Assembly (NCBI GenBank): GCA_963930655.1
Contig: OZ005612.1
Location: forward strand, 11,165,001-11,229,000
Source: Myrica gale
Lineage: Eukaryota > Streptophyta > Magnoliopsida > Fagales > Myricaceae
Direction of reading: 5' to 3'
DNA length: 64,000 bases
Of this stretch, positions 48,091 through 60,683 are shown piece by piece; position 1 is the first letter of the stretch, and each line of letters starts with the position of its first letter. Below the pieces are notes generated by a model. That model did no database searches. It saw only the letters and a program-made list of their open reading frames with translations, and was not told the DNA's origin. A program made the translations under genes and the position numbers.

Positions 48091-49880
48091 ACCCACTACA
48101 AGAAATATTGTTTTAGGTGACAAAAGTTTGGGCGTCAAACCAAATTTGTCACCTAAAGTGAATTTTCCTTGACAAAATATTAATTTCGTCACCCAAAATC
48201 ATCTAGGAACGCCAAAACCGTCCGGATCGGTCAAAAACACATTCGGACATGTTTCTAGTGTGACAACATACACGCGTCGCGAATGAGTGACGATAAAAAT
48301 CGTCACAAAAAAAAAACTCTCGTCCGGACCAACAAGAAAGCCGTTCGGACTCGATGCAGGGCGACAAATTCCAAAACGTCGTAACTGAGTGACAATTAAA
48401 ATTTTCACAATTTTTACAATATCGTCCGGACTCTTGTCATACAACGTCCGAACGGACATTACCTAACAAATAATAATCGTCAGGATAGAGTGACAAATTA
48501 AAAATTGTCATGAACACTCTATTCAATCCGGATGTTGTCAACAGCGTTCCAACGGGACAAATACCCTCGTCCAAATAGTAGAAAAAAGGTTGGCACAATT
48601 ATAAATGTTTCTCCCGCGAATCGTGTGGTTCCACGTTGCAAAACTTCAGACATGTGACATCGATACCGTCTGGACCAATAACACGAATCTGGACCGTATA
48701 AGTTCTAGAACCTTTTCGAATCGGACATATTTAATGACGTTAAATTTGATAGGGTCACGTGTGAATATAACCGGTGAGAAGAGTCCAGACGCTAATCTGA
48801 AGCATTCGGACGGGTACTGGGTATATTAAACCCGCCAGACTTTGTCAAAATCACAAACTCACTTACTTCTCTTAAACTTTTATCCCAAACGTATTCACTA
48901 TCCGTTTGAGATCTCTCAAGGAACTTCAAGTAAAACTTCCTTCATGAATTTGCTTCTCAATTTCATGCATTTCGATTCAATACCGTTCATTGTATAGTTG
49001 TTGTGTTGTTTGTATCTATCAAATTACGTTGTTTTGCTGGTGTTCATCAAAAGACGTTCTGACATCTTTTTACACTATCCGGACGTTATCTTCTACGTTC
49101 GGACGTCCTAAAATTTAAACGACACAGTTTGACGTTCGTACGAACAATTATGCTAATGTTCAGACGGTTTTTGCTAGGTTGACTATGGAACGCTCTGGGA
49201 GAAGTATCACCAATGTCGGGGGACAAACAGAGTGACCACCTGGGCAAACACCTTTTTTGCATAAATAAACGAGAGTATTCAGGCACTAGTGCAGCCAACG
49301 CATTCGTTGTGCTTGGAGCTCGAATGCCGCTTGACCGGTCTGAAGACCAAACTTGCTCTAACGGATAGGGCTATAACGGAAGAGTTGAATTCTAAGCGGA
49401 TGGAACTAATAAGGATGAGAGAACAATTGTCTAGGTTGTCTCAGTCTGTCCATATCATTTCGGTACAGCTGCAGACACTCTTCAGATGAGTGGATAATAT
49501 GGAGGAGCATTTGGCGCATGTTTGTGATGCCCTCGGACAAGCCAGAGGCAGCTCTTGATTTTGACTGGTCTTCTGTTTTTGCTTTATCACTATTATTTAT
49601 TTATCGTTTGAAGGATTGTTTCCGGCTTGTACTAGGCATTATGATTGTGTTTTTCGTTCGATATTTGGATTATTTTTTATATTTTATGTTAATTCTCTTT
49701 TTTCACTAGATTAAATTTATTACAATTTAAACAGATAATTAGTAAAATTAAATGGGTGATTAAACTAACGGAACAGTTAGTGTAATTAGATTGTAACGGT
49801 TAGAATAAGTAACTTGCTATTACAATTAAATTGATGATTAGTTATAACGGATATTTAATATAAAAGTATGTCTAACTATA
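48091..49880 (+). mobile_element. Terminal part of a second CACTA element
   Basis: It begins CACTACAAGAAATATTG (48094 on), the standard CACTA terminus, followed by subterminal repeats of GTCACC/GTGACGA type and about eight GTCCGGAC-like words (48190-48800). A coiled-coil open frame at 49289-49489 (LNSKRMELIRMREQLSRLSQ) followed by NMEEHLAHVCDALG resembles the C-terminal tail of the accessory ORF in the first CACTA element. No transposase and no matching 3' terminus are seen, so it is an internally deleted or truncated copy. Confidence 0.6.
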
Positions 49881-49984
49881 TATGTGAGACCCCGATTTTA
49901 GGTCTGTCAAGTTATTGCTTATGACCTCTTAAGTACGTATTATTGCAAGTGTATGTATGATTAAATTTGTGATTTTTGAGGTAA

Positions 49985-50440
49985 GTGTCGACACATTGGA
50001 GCATAGTGTCGACACATTAGTGTAACACCCGAAAGTTTACCTTTTTCAGGAGCCCAAAGTGAATTTTGACTAAGTGTTGTAAGTGTCGACACCTTGGGTA
50101 ATAGTGTCGACACATTAGACCTATACCCGAATGTTTATATTTTTCCGGAACTAGAGTGATTTTTGACTAAGTGTTGGAAGTGTCGACACCTTGAGTGATG
50201 GTGTCGACACATCCAACTAAAACCCGAAAGTGTGTATTTTTCCCGTGAATTTTGACCAAGTGATGGAAGTGTCGACACCTTGAGTGATGGTGTCGACACA
50301 TCTAACTGAAACCCGAGAGTTTACATTTTTCCCACTTTGGCTAAGTGTTGGAAGTGTCGACACCGTGAGTGATGGTATCGACACATCTTACTAAATGTGT
50401 TGTAAGTGTCGACACCTTGAGTGGTAGTGTCGACACATAT
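49985..50440. repeat. Tandem array of paired GTGTCGACAC palindromes
   Basis: About five units of roughly 75-110 bp. Each has two GTGTCGACAC (or near) palindromes about 20 bp apart, separated by CTTGAGTGATG-type spacers and followed by an ACCCGAAAGT phrase. It lies near the start of the solo LTR, where promoter and regulatory elements are usual. Confidence 0.85.
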
Positions 50441-50589
50441 AACTACATTCCGAAATTTTACGGATTGAAAATACGTGAGGTGAAATTCATGTGAAAAAGG
50501 GGGAAATAAGGGAGGGCAGCCTTGTCTTTTCCCCAAGCCCCTTTACGTATAAGCAGCCCACCCCCAAATCGAAAAGTCATTTTGCCCTA

Positions 50590-50700
50590 GCTCCCACAGA
50601 AAGAAGAGAAGAGAAGAGAAGAGAAGAAAGAAAGAAGAAGAAGAAGGAGAAAAGAAGAAGAAGAAAGGAAGAAGAGAAAGAAAGAGAGAGAGAAGGAGGT
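50590..50700. repeat. GA-rich microsatellite tract
   Basis: AGAAG/AAGAAG-type purine tract inside the solo LTR. The open frames it creates on both strands are artefacts. Confidence 0.85.
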
Positions 50701-50756
50701 GAGTGGTTATGGTCGGCCAAGCCATACCCATTTTCACCTATGTTCTCTTTTTCCTT

Positions 50757-50838
50757 TGAATGGTTGTTGTGATGGTTGTGTGTTGTTAGATTTCTCCTTG
50801 GTTGTTGTGATGGTTGTGTGTTGTTAGATTTCTCCTTG
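50757..50838. repeat. Tandem duplication of about 39 bp
   Basis: GGTTGTTGTGATGGTTGTGT and the following 19 bases occur twice in direct succession. Confidence 0.85.
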
Positions 50839-52924
50839 AGATTCATGTGTTTTCTTTGAAGAAAATGTAGATCTAGTGAGTTTTAGAGAGTTGTATGGAT
50901 TGTGCACAAAGCCATGGAGAATGTGGTTAGATCTGGGAATTTGTAAACCCAAGAGAAACCAACTTGCATACTAGGTGTTTGATAAAAGACCAAAGGGAGT
51001 GAAATAGATGCAATAACCTTTGTTCTAGTGATGAAATCATTGTTTTTGGTTGGAAGTTTTGAGTTGTATGTGTAAAGTTTACATCTTGTATATGAGGTTA
51101 TATGAGGAGGGCGCTTGGGGCAAAATTTCGTGGGTGTTGGATGATTTTGTACGACGAAGTATGTGTATGACGAAGTATGAGATATTGAATGAGGAATAAG
51201 GACGATTTTGTTTGATGAAGCGTGAGTAATTGATTGATTACTCTATACGTCTAGTAAACCTATGAATAACAATGGTATGATCCAATTGTAGGTAAAGGGG
51301 CATTCAACCCACAAGCAAGCGAAGTAAGAGGAACTTACGTTTGTAAGTGAAAATCTTTACAAACTGGAATGATACACTGCATGAAGAATATTTATGAATA
51401 AGCATATCAAGTATGATATATCAAGCATGACATTACCAAGCACGACATGAATGCATCATGATCATTTGCATTCATTTTCCTCATGAGAAACGAGACATTT
51501 TATGCAAATGAAAGTACCATTTTTATGCTACTTATGACAAGTTAATTAACGAACCCAAGTCGGTCGGTACCGTACCAAGTCAAGAAGGTGCATCCATACT
51601 GAAGGACGTTTACGTGAAGGGTGGATGTCACCTAGGACACCTATACCGAAGGATGCTTGCAAGAAGGATGGGTAGTCCAGGAGGTATGTGCAATCACACT
51701 GAAGGATGCTTGCAAGAAGGTGTGAACCTCCAAGAGTCGTGTCTAGCCACTGAAGGACATTGAGAAGGTGTGCTAGCTCGACCATATGTAAGGTCCCCAA
51801 GGGAAATAGGGGACAGTTCCAACGGGAACGCACAACCCTGATGCCAGGGGTAAATGAAGCTCAAGTAGCCCATAGGATAAGAATGGAAAAGATTTTCCAA
51901 AAGAAAGAGCTTTATAAGTATAAGAGATGTTTTCAAGAGCAAGTGCATGTGCATATGCAATCATGAGGCATACACATGCATCACGATTCATGATCATGCA
52001 TGAATTACATACGTATACATGATATTTAAAGTTCAAGTTTGTAATTATTTCAAGTTTAAGCGCATGCTTATGATTTTAAGTCAAGTGCATGCTTATGATT
52101 TTAAGTCAAGTGCATGCTTATGATTTTAAGTTCATTATGATATCGAGTTCATGATGATTTCAAGTTTAAAAGCAAGTGTATGATTTCAAGTTCAAGATTA
52201 TGAGTTCAAAGAATAAGTTCATGGTTTCAAACTCACGATTTCAAGTTCATATTTGCAAACCATGATTTCAAGCTCATGTTTTAATTATAATTCCTTACTG
52301 AGTCTTTCGACTCACATATGTTTTCAATTGTATCATTCCAGATAACAATTCAGGTGGGAAAATCTAGAAGAGGGACCGATGGGAACGTCCTCATCTCTCT
52401 TTGTTGTTTCATAAAAGGTTAGATGAAATTTTGAAGAGTCGTCATGAGCCTCCGTTGTGTGGTGGTCATGGGTTGTTCGGACTAGTAGAGTTCAAGGTTT
52501 TTGATGTCTAGTATCTTAGTCGTGGTTATCAGAAACAGAAGTTGAAGAGTTCATAGGAAGTACTAAGAACGCTTATCAGGCATCCTGTGAATGTCTATGT
52601 TATGTGTATAAGGATTCAAGATGTATTACATATATGTTATGAGTAGGTCCATTAAAGTTTTGTTGGAATCCCATAGGACTTGTACTTCAGCCATGCAGAC
52701 ATGACATGTAATTTGGATGCTTTCACTATTGTCGTTGTAGTCAATTGTGTAAGTTGAAGTTTTTGTAAATCTCTTTGGCCCATCTCTCTCAGTTGTAGGT
52801 GTTTATGTATATGTAAAAAAAAAAAAAATCCGCTGCATGATTAAGAGAAAACGCTAGTACATTCATTGAGTGGATGTTCGCGGCTGTCATTAACCCCCTT
52901 CGGGCTAGCGTTCGGGGCGTGACA

Positions 52925-52932
52925 ATATATAT

Positions 52933-52964
<32 letters not shown>

Positions 52965-53000
52965 GTTTATATATATATACATACATATATATATATATAT
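52925..53000. repeat. TA/TACATA microsatellite
   Basis: Alternating TA with ATACATAC interruptions, directly to the right of the solo LTR. Confidence 0.9.
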
Positions 53001-53089
53001 TACGTATTCAAAATAAATAAATTAAGTTAAATATTTATGTCAAATTACATTGCAAATAAATTAAATTATTTACGTAAATTAGTACTTGG

Positions 53090-54021
53090 AAAGATCCTTG
53101 GGTACCTGGTTTACAGTCATTTCACCCTCAGGCTCATCCTTTCCTTCGTTAGGTGGAGCTAACTTCGGTTGTGAACAACTTCATCATTCCTCATACACAG
53201 CTTTGGAATCACCCTCTCATTGAACACACATTTGATCACATTTCGGCCTCCCAGATTCTCAATATCCATCTCCCTCTCTCTCAGGAGGACGACCGCCTGG
53301 GTTTGGGCGCCCAATTCTTCGGGTGAGCTTTCTGTCAAGTCTGCACACCGCTTGCTATTGGAGGAGTCTGCTATTTCTCTTGCTCCCGCTCTACCCTTTG
53401 ATTGGAGTAACCTCTAGAAACTCAATATGCAAGAACGTCTAAAATTCTTCCTCTGGAAGATAGCTTGGGATGCCCTCCCGATTAGCCAGCGTCTTGCGGA
53501 TCAGCTCCACAATACTTTTCGAGGGGAGCTTCTGTGTCGTCTTTGTGGTACTGCTCCGGAATCATTACAACACCTTTTTCTTTTTGGCTCCTACACTCAC
53601 CTCATTTGGCAAAGCCCTCCTTGGCCCATTTCTATGGACGTGGTCAGTTCCAGACTCTTTTCTCAATGGCTTCAAATTATACTGGACCCCTCCCGGTTCC
53701 TTAGCATCCTGAACTCTGACTCCCACTGCTTCCAATTATTTACAGCTATTACTATGGACTCTATTTGGCAGAAGCGGAATAAACAAATGCACTAGGGTAC
53801 TCTTTTGCAGGCTCCTCAATTGTTACGTCAAATCCTTCACCAGTTTCGTGAACATTCCCTTGCGTGGCAAGCTTTTCCATGGATGACCAAAGTGATCCCA
53901 GCTACATCCTTTGCTTCGGGTAACTTCCATAAGTTTACTTTTGATGTTGCTATCTGACCTTCCATCTCTATGGCTACTGCGGTGCTTTTCGACTCCCATG
54001 ATGTTGTTCTTTAGGCTTGGA
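53090..54021 (+). pseudogene. L1-type LINE fragment: reverse transcriptase C-terminus and zf-RVT
   Basis: Plus-strand pieces read as the end of a plant L1 ORF2. The peptide SSGELSVKSAHRLLLEES (about 53315-53375) is followed by a zf-RVT zinc-binding region with MQERLKFFLWKIAWDALP, LCRLCGTAPESLQHLF and MDSIWQKRNK (53427-53795), and then the start of an RNase H-like domain (FTFDVAI, about 53940). Stops and frame changes separate the blocks. The copy is 5'-truncated, as is usual for LINEs, and is interrupted by the chromovirus; its 3' part is at 60684-61167. Confidence 0.85.
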
Positions 54022-54022
54022 T

Positions 54023-56256
54023 TGTCACGCCCCAGACCTCCAAGGCTAGAAGGTGACTTATTAACCATAAACAAATAGACTTTGGTTTGAAAAATTTATC
54101 TAAAAAATTGCGGGATAAACTTTCTTTAAAAACTTCAATAAATCTTTTTTAATAAAACTTAAAAAACTCTTTCAGCACACAAAAACAAATCTAAACATGA
54201 TTAGACTCATACTAGAGTCAAACATTTATTCTCATGATCACTTAGCTACCCGCCCACGTGCCATCTGATCCTGACTATCGATATGTTCCTGATTAACATC
54301 TGAAAATAAGGAAAACATAGGGGGTGAATTCGACAACTCAATAAGCAAAATCATTATGCTAGTTTATATCCCATGAGCCACACTGTAACAAAAATCTTTC
54401 TAAACTGTTGAAAGTTGTTTTTGACAATTTCAATAAAATACCTTTATCAATAAAACAGTTTTATCTATATAACATAATACTACAGAAAATCAGTTTTATC
54501 CATATAAGAAAATCAAAATAGTTTTATCCACATAATACTATATATAATCATTTTTATATGTATAAGAAAATATTTTTAGTAATAACTGTGGGTCACGTTT
54601 ACCCCCGTGACAGGTTTGTGCAGTTGCTACCTAGTTTGGGGATCAGCCAAACTAAGCCAATACCATGGATAAAATTCTTCCTTACTAAGGCTTGGTCATG
54701 TGCAAGTGTGCACTCGGTAAGAATCTACAAAAGATGTCACTTCGTTTCCAGAATAGGTGCACTCAATAGGTTGCAATTGGTACCAATGCGTTGTCTCTGT
54801 AACTCTGTAACTTTGGGCCTCAGGGTTTGAAAATACATAACATATCATAAAATAAACTTCACTTTAAACTTTGCATCTTTCTCCTCTTTTCATGAAATAC
54901 ATGCATAAATATTGATTAACAGTAAATACCAAAAGCTTTGATTTCAATCAATGAAAACATCATTTAAAATCATTGGACATAAAAATAGGCTCAAAACGTA
55001 ATGCACATAAAACTCCGAGGGTTTACAATAAATCATGCAATTTCTCAAATATCACCTCGGTCTTTTAGAAAAATCTAACATAATAACCCCGCTTACCTGG
55101 ATCTTCAAGCAAATAAGCTTCCGACTTAGCAACTATCAATACAAAATTTAACGTATTATAATAAGCTCAAACGGAAACACAAATGACACTCTAAATCTGT
55201 CAGACATGATTAAATCTGAAATTCACTGGTTAGATTCTAAAATATATCTTACCTATCTTGGGTTTCCCTAAAATACTCAAATTAACATATGTTCTTTCCT
55301 AAGATGTTAGCTATATATCTGTAAAATTTCAAATCTAGATTCCTCATACAACTCAATAAATAAAATCGACATTCAACTCTGTTCACGGGAGTCAAACTAT
55401 ACCCTAAAAATTCGGTATGCATCACTTCCAAAATTCATAAAGATCTATTAAGATATCCAAAAATCCCGAAATTTTTACCAAAGATTTAAAGATGCGTTAT
55501 AAAGATACCTATAAAATTTCATGCCGAAATTCAAAGCCTAGATATGTCATTCAAAACTTTAATCTATATCAAAGATCTTTTTCAGCAATTCCGATTTCTG
55601 TAAGCCTAAATTCCAGATTTTCAAAACCATACCATTACATCTCCAAAAATTACGAAAATTGAACCCATTCCTTCTTCAGATGTCTAGTAAGCAATATCCA
55701 AAAATCATAATTTTTTGACATCTAGGGTTGGTTATACAAAAACAATTCGATCTACTACTCAAATCAATAACCTGAATTTTCTTAAACAAATCTTGAACCC
55801 AAATTTCACTTACTCAAAGAAAACTATTAAAAATATTTCGAAAATCTTGAAATAATTAGTAAAATATATAGACACCCTATGGTTTGATCTCTCATAAATA
55901 GAATATAAATATAATATCAAGAAATTCGAAATACCTGAAGTTGCTTCAAAAAATTTCGTCTAGATTATTGAAAGCAAGAAAACCGTTATTTTTCCTCATG
56001 TTGGTGTAAAAATTTAAAACAATGTGTAAATCTATATATAGACTCACACTAGTAATAGACTCCCTTTTGAACTGTAAAACCTTTAAATTTTAAATAATCA
56101 TAAATCTTTCAAATTTTAAAAAGGTTTGACCAGATCAAAGTTAAAAATTCAACTATTTTAACCGAATTAAACTCAAATTTCAAATATCAAAGAAGACATT
56201 TCAAATATCAAATAACAAATTCAAATAATTTTAAAACATAAATCTCGGGTGTTACA
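54023..56256 (-). repeat. Left LTR of the chromovirus (3' LTR)
   Basis: 2234 bp with TG...CA ends. Its first ~470 bp align with 60212-60680. It shares the GGGGCGTGACA end with the solo LTR at 49883-52924, which indicates related families. Confidence 0.85.
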
Positions 56257-56343
56257 TTCTCCCCCTTAAAAAAATTCCGTCCTCGGAATTTGCTAAGGAA
56301 AACTAACTTCTAACTTTCCGACTTGAACATTCAGCTTCCAACC

Positions 56344-57009
56344 TCAATCTTCAACCAAATGCGGATAATTAGATTGTATTTCTTCCTCAAGTTCCCGAGA
56401 AGCTTCTTCTCCTGAATGATTGTTCCACAACACTTTTGCTAGGGGAATTTTCTTTGTACGTAGTTCATGCTTCTTTTTGTCCAAAATCCGTATAGGCTTC
56501 TCAACATAAGTCAAGTTCTCCCGAATCCTTAAAGGTTCGTAATCAATGACATGAGTAGGGTCGGGAATATATTTCCGCAATAAGGACACATGGAATACAT
56601 CATGCATTCCCGAAAGACTTGGTGGCAATGCAACCCTATATGCCACTAGACCTATTTGATCAAGTACTTCAAAAGGACCAACATATCGTGAACTTAATTT
56701 TCCCTTCTTCCCAAATCGCATTACCCCTTTCAAAGGAGCTACCTTCAAGAAAACCTTATCTCCCACTTCAAATTCAAGTTCTCGCCGACGATTGTCAACA
56801 TAACTCTTCTGTCTACTTTGAGCAACCTTTAGTCTTTCACGTATCAAATCAAGTTTCTCCACCGTTGTTTGAATTATCTCTGGACCCAAAATCCTCCGTT
56901 CACCTACTTCATCCCAATACAAGGCAGATCGACATCTTCTTCCATATAATGCCTCGTACGGTGTCATTACAATACTTGCTCGATAACCATTATTATAAGC
57001 AAACTCCAC
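56344..57009 (-). mobile_element. Chromovirus integrase C-terminus with chromodomain
   Basis: A 221-codon open segment of the fossil pol. It carries the GPY/F-type region (KLSSRYVGPFEVLDQIG, VFHVSLLRKY) and then a chromodomain-like end (LTYVEKPIRILDKKKHELR, IPLAKVLWNNHSGEEASREL). In living chromoviruses this tail targets integration to chromatin. It is part of a dead element and not a host gene. Confidence 0.85.
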
Positions 57010-60000
57010 TAGAGGTAGATACTTAATCTAACTTCTCTTAAATTCAAGAATGCAAGCTCGCAACATGTCTTCCAAAATCTGAATGGTCATTTCTGTCTGA
57101 CCGGCTGTTTGAGGGTGGTAAGTTGTACTAAAATTTAATTCAGATCCCATAGCTTTCTGCAAACTTCTCTAAAACTTTGAAGTATAACGTGGATCTCTGT
57201 ATGAAACTATAGACATTGGCACCCCATGTAAACGAATAATTTCCTGAATATATAATTCTGCTAGCCTTCCCATGGACTAACCAACTTTGACTGGAATAAA
57301 ATGAGCAGTCTTTGTTAGTCGGTCAACAACTACCCAAATTGAATCCTGCCCAGTCGGTGCTCGCAGTAAACCTGAAATAAAATCCATAGAGATATGCTCC
57401 CATTTCCACTCTGGAATCTGCAAAGGTCCTGCTGGTCTCTGATGCTCTGCCTTCACTTGCTAACACGTCAAACATTGCTCCACAAAATTGGTAATCTCCC
57501 TCTTCATATTGTTCCACCAAAAAGACTCCCTCGAATCCCGATACATTTTAGTGCTTCCTTTTAATATTCTCATCATTAGACACACACAGACAATTTCGAT
57601 ATCTTAATATCCCATCCTCCGAAATGTTGAATTCTGACTTTGACCCAGTCCAGACCTTCGCTACGAGCATCATCAATCCTGCAACCAGCAACTGAGCTTC
57701 CTTAATTCTTTCCTCCAAAGTTGATTGAATCACCATACTTGCCAAAAGAACCCTATGATCATCTTCGACAACCTCAATCCTTGCTCTCTCCAAGTCCATT
57801 CTAATATGATGCTGACTAATCAAAGCGGACATTGAAACTCCAGATGATTTACTACTCAATGCGGCTGCTACTACATTAGCCTTTCCCGGGTGCTAACTAA
57901 TCGTACAATCATAATCTTTGATTAATTCCAACCATCTTCTTTGCCTCATATTCAACTCTTTTTGAGTAAACAAATATTCAAGGCTCTTGTGATCAGTAAA
58001 TATCTCACACTGCTCTCCATAGAGATAATGTCTCCAAATCTTCAAAGAAAAAACTACTACTGCTAATTCCAAATCATGGGTAGGGTAATTCTGCTCATAA
58101 CTCTTCAGTTGCCGAGACACATACGCAACAACCTTCCCATTCTGCATCAACACACAACCCAAACCATTATGTGATGCATCGCTGAAGATCACACTGTGCA
58201 GTTGCAAGTCTTTGTTTTAGTTTTTGAAAACTCTGTTCACAAATCTTTGTCCACTCAAACTTAATATTCTTCTGTGTTAGTGCAGTCAACGAAACTAATA
58301 TCTTCGAAAAACCCTATATAAATCTCCGATAATATCCCGCAAGACCTAGAAAGCTCCTTACTTCGTGAATGTTGGTTGGTGCTGGCCAATACATAACTGC
58401 CTCCACTTTGCTTGGATCTACAGAAATGCCCTCCTTTGAGACGAGATGGCCTAAGAATGCAATCTCCTCCAACCAAAACTCGCACTTTATGAGTTTGACA
58501 TACAACTTTTTCTCTTTTAATACTTGTAATGCTAACCTCAAATGATTCTCATGCTCCTCCTGATTCTTCAAATAGATTAGGATGTCATCAATGAAGACCA
58601 CAACAAACTAATCTAAATACTCATGAACAACTCTATTCATCATGTCCATGAATGCAGCTGGTGCATTAGTTAAACCGAATGACATTACTAAAAACTCATA
58701 ATGGCCATACAACCTTAATCTTCAACTGGTGATAACCCGAACGAAGATCGATCTTAGAAAAGAATTGAGTTCCCTCTAACTGATCAAAAAGATCATCGAT
58801 TCGAGGCAGTGGACATCTATTCTTAATCGTGACTCGATTAAGTTCTCGATAATCGATGCACATCCGAAACGATCTATCATTTTTCTTCACAAACAAAACT
58901 GGTGTTCCCCAAGGTGACACACTGGGTCTTATGAAACCTTCGTCTAACAATTATTGTAGTTGCTCCTTAAGTTCCAACAACTCAACTGGTGCCATTCTAT
59001 AAGGTGCCTTAGAGACTGGTATTGTTCCAGGAAGTAGATCAATAGAAAATTCAATCTCACGATCCAGGGGTAATCCATGGACTTCTACAGGAAATACATC
59101 AGGAAATTCCTTCACGACTGGAATCTTCTCCAAATTCGTTTCCTTCTTTTGTACTTCCACTACAAAAGTCAAATAACCCTGACATCCCTCACAAAAGTAG
59201 CCTTCTTGCTTGGATGGCTGGCATTACTGGCAGAAGGGAACACACACACGATCCGACAAATTTAAATTCTAAGTTTTTTAGGGGTCTAAAAATAACTTCC
59301 TTGCTTCGACGATCAATACTCGCATAATTAGATGCTAGCCAATCCATCCCTAGGATAACATCAAATCCATGCATGTTCAAAACAACTAGATCTGCTGAAA
59401 TCACTATTCCATCTATACTTATTGGACAACTTCTAATCACCTTCTTACATACGATAAAACTCCCTGACGGAGTAGCTATTGCCAAATTTTTCTCTAATGG
59501 TTGAGTATCCACAAACTTAGATGCATACTATTGGATTGTCATCAAACCCTGATTCAAAATAGTAAATTCTCTTACCTTAGCTTCTTTTGTTGATTTGGCA
59601 AAATAACGCTCGAAGAATACTTCCTTAAATATTTCCCACATAATAGCTACTCCCCTGGGCTCTTGCTCCAAAAACAATTTCTTGAATTTCCCAACACATT
59701 GCCTCACCAGTTAATTTAAATGCAGCAAAAAGAAATTTCTGCTCATCAGTACACCTTTGTAGATACAACATCTCTTCAATCTCCTGAACCCAGTTCTCTA
59801 TAGCAGTTGGGTCTGCATTTACTTCAAACGTAGGGGGTGCAAGCGGTTGAACTGCTCAAACGTGCAGCCTTCTGTATTAACACATCGGTTCCTACCCTAA
59901 CGTAACAGTCCAGCAGTGTTCAAGTTGGTTCCCACATTATCCTCTCCGACCTGACCCGAGTTTTCACCATTATTCAAATTATTCGATTCCGATAGTTACG

Positions 60001-60683
60001 ACGTGGGGCCATCCTAAACTATTAACTAATGTTCAAAAGTTATAATCAAAATATAATTAAACAATTATAACAAACAATTTCAAACAAATAACAAACAATT
60101 TCAAACAAACAACCTAGTCTACCCGATTATATCCTCAAAACTCTTAATCCAATATTATTCCTCTTTTATTGTCTACAGAACCTAATAACCCGGTTGCTCT
60201 GATACCAAACTATCACGCCTCAAACCTCCAAGGCTAGAAGGTGACTTACTAACCATAAACAAATAGACTTTCGTTTTAAAAACTTTATCTAAAAAAATTG
60301 CGGAATAAACTTTATTTAAAAACTTCAATAAATCTCTCTTAATAAAAATAAAAAACTCTTTCATCGCGCAAAAACAAATCTAAACATGATTAGACTCATA
60401 CTAGAGTCAAACATTTATTCTAATAATCACTTAGCTACCCGCCCACGTGCCATCTAATCCTGACTATCGACACACTCCTGATCAACATATGAAAAATAAG
60501 GAAAACATAGGGGGTGAGTTCGACAACTCAGTAAGCAAAATCATTATGCTAGTGTATATCCCATGAACCACACTGTAACAAAAATCTTTCTAAACTGTTG
60601 AAAGCTGTTTTTGACAATTTCAATAAAACATCTTTATCAATAAATTTTTTTATCTATATAACATAATACTGTTGAAAATCATT

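Larger units (their letters stand above)
49883..52924 (+). mobile_element. 3.0-kb solo LTR, Ty3/gypsy (Tekay-like)
   Basis: It starts TGTGAGACCCCGATTTTAGG and ends GGGGCGTGACA, flanked by a 5-bp target duplication ATATA (49878-49882 and 52925-52929; weak evidence alone because the right flank is TA-rich). Typical LTR landmarks include ACTGAGTCTTTCGACTCAC at about 52296-52315. No internal region or second copy is present. It contains repeat arrays of its own: paired GTGTCGACAC sites, a GA-rich tract, and TTCAAGTTCATGATT-type repeats (52050-52290). Confidence 0.8.
54023..60680 (-). mobile_element. Ty3/gypsy chromovirus (Tekay/Del-like), inserted in the LINE, broken
   Basis: In minus orientation: the left LTR spans 54023-56256 (on the minus strand TGTAACACCCGAG...GGGGCGTGACA, 2.2 kb), with a purine tract just inside it (56257-56272). 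A shorter right LTR copy starts at about 60212, with a tRNA-Met-type primer binding site (TTGGTATCAGAGCAACC, 60193-60209). Between them on the minus strand lie gag/protease remnants (about 59900-59200), reverse transcriptase ([20 protein letters not shown], then VFIDDILIY), RNase H ([11 protein letters not shown]) and integrase ending in a chromodomain-like tail (57009-56344). The long LTRs and chromodomain point to the Tekay/Del clade. The element is broken at many points, and the LTR copies differ noticeably. Confidence 0.9.

Noticed and set aside
50491-50846. Charged or Ser/Phe-rich frames on both strands
   Set aside because: Artefacts of the GA-rich microsatellite in the solo LTR.
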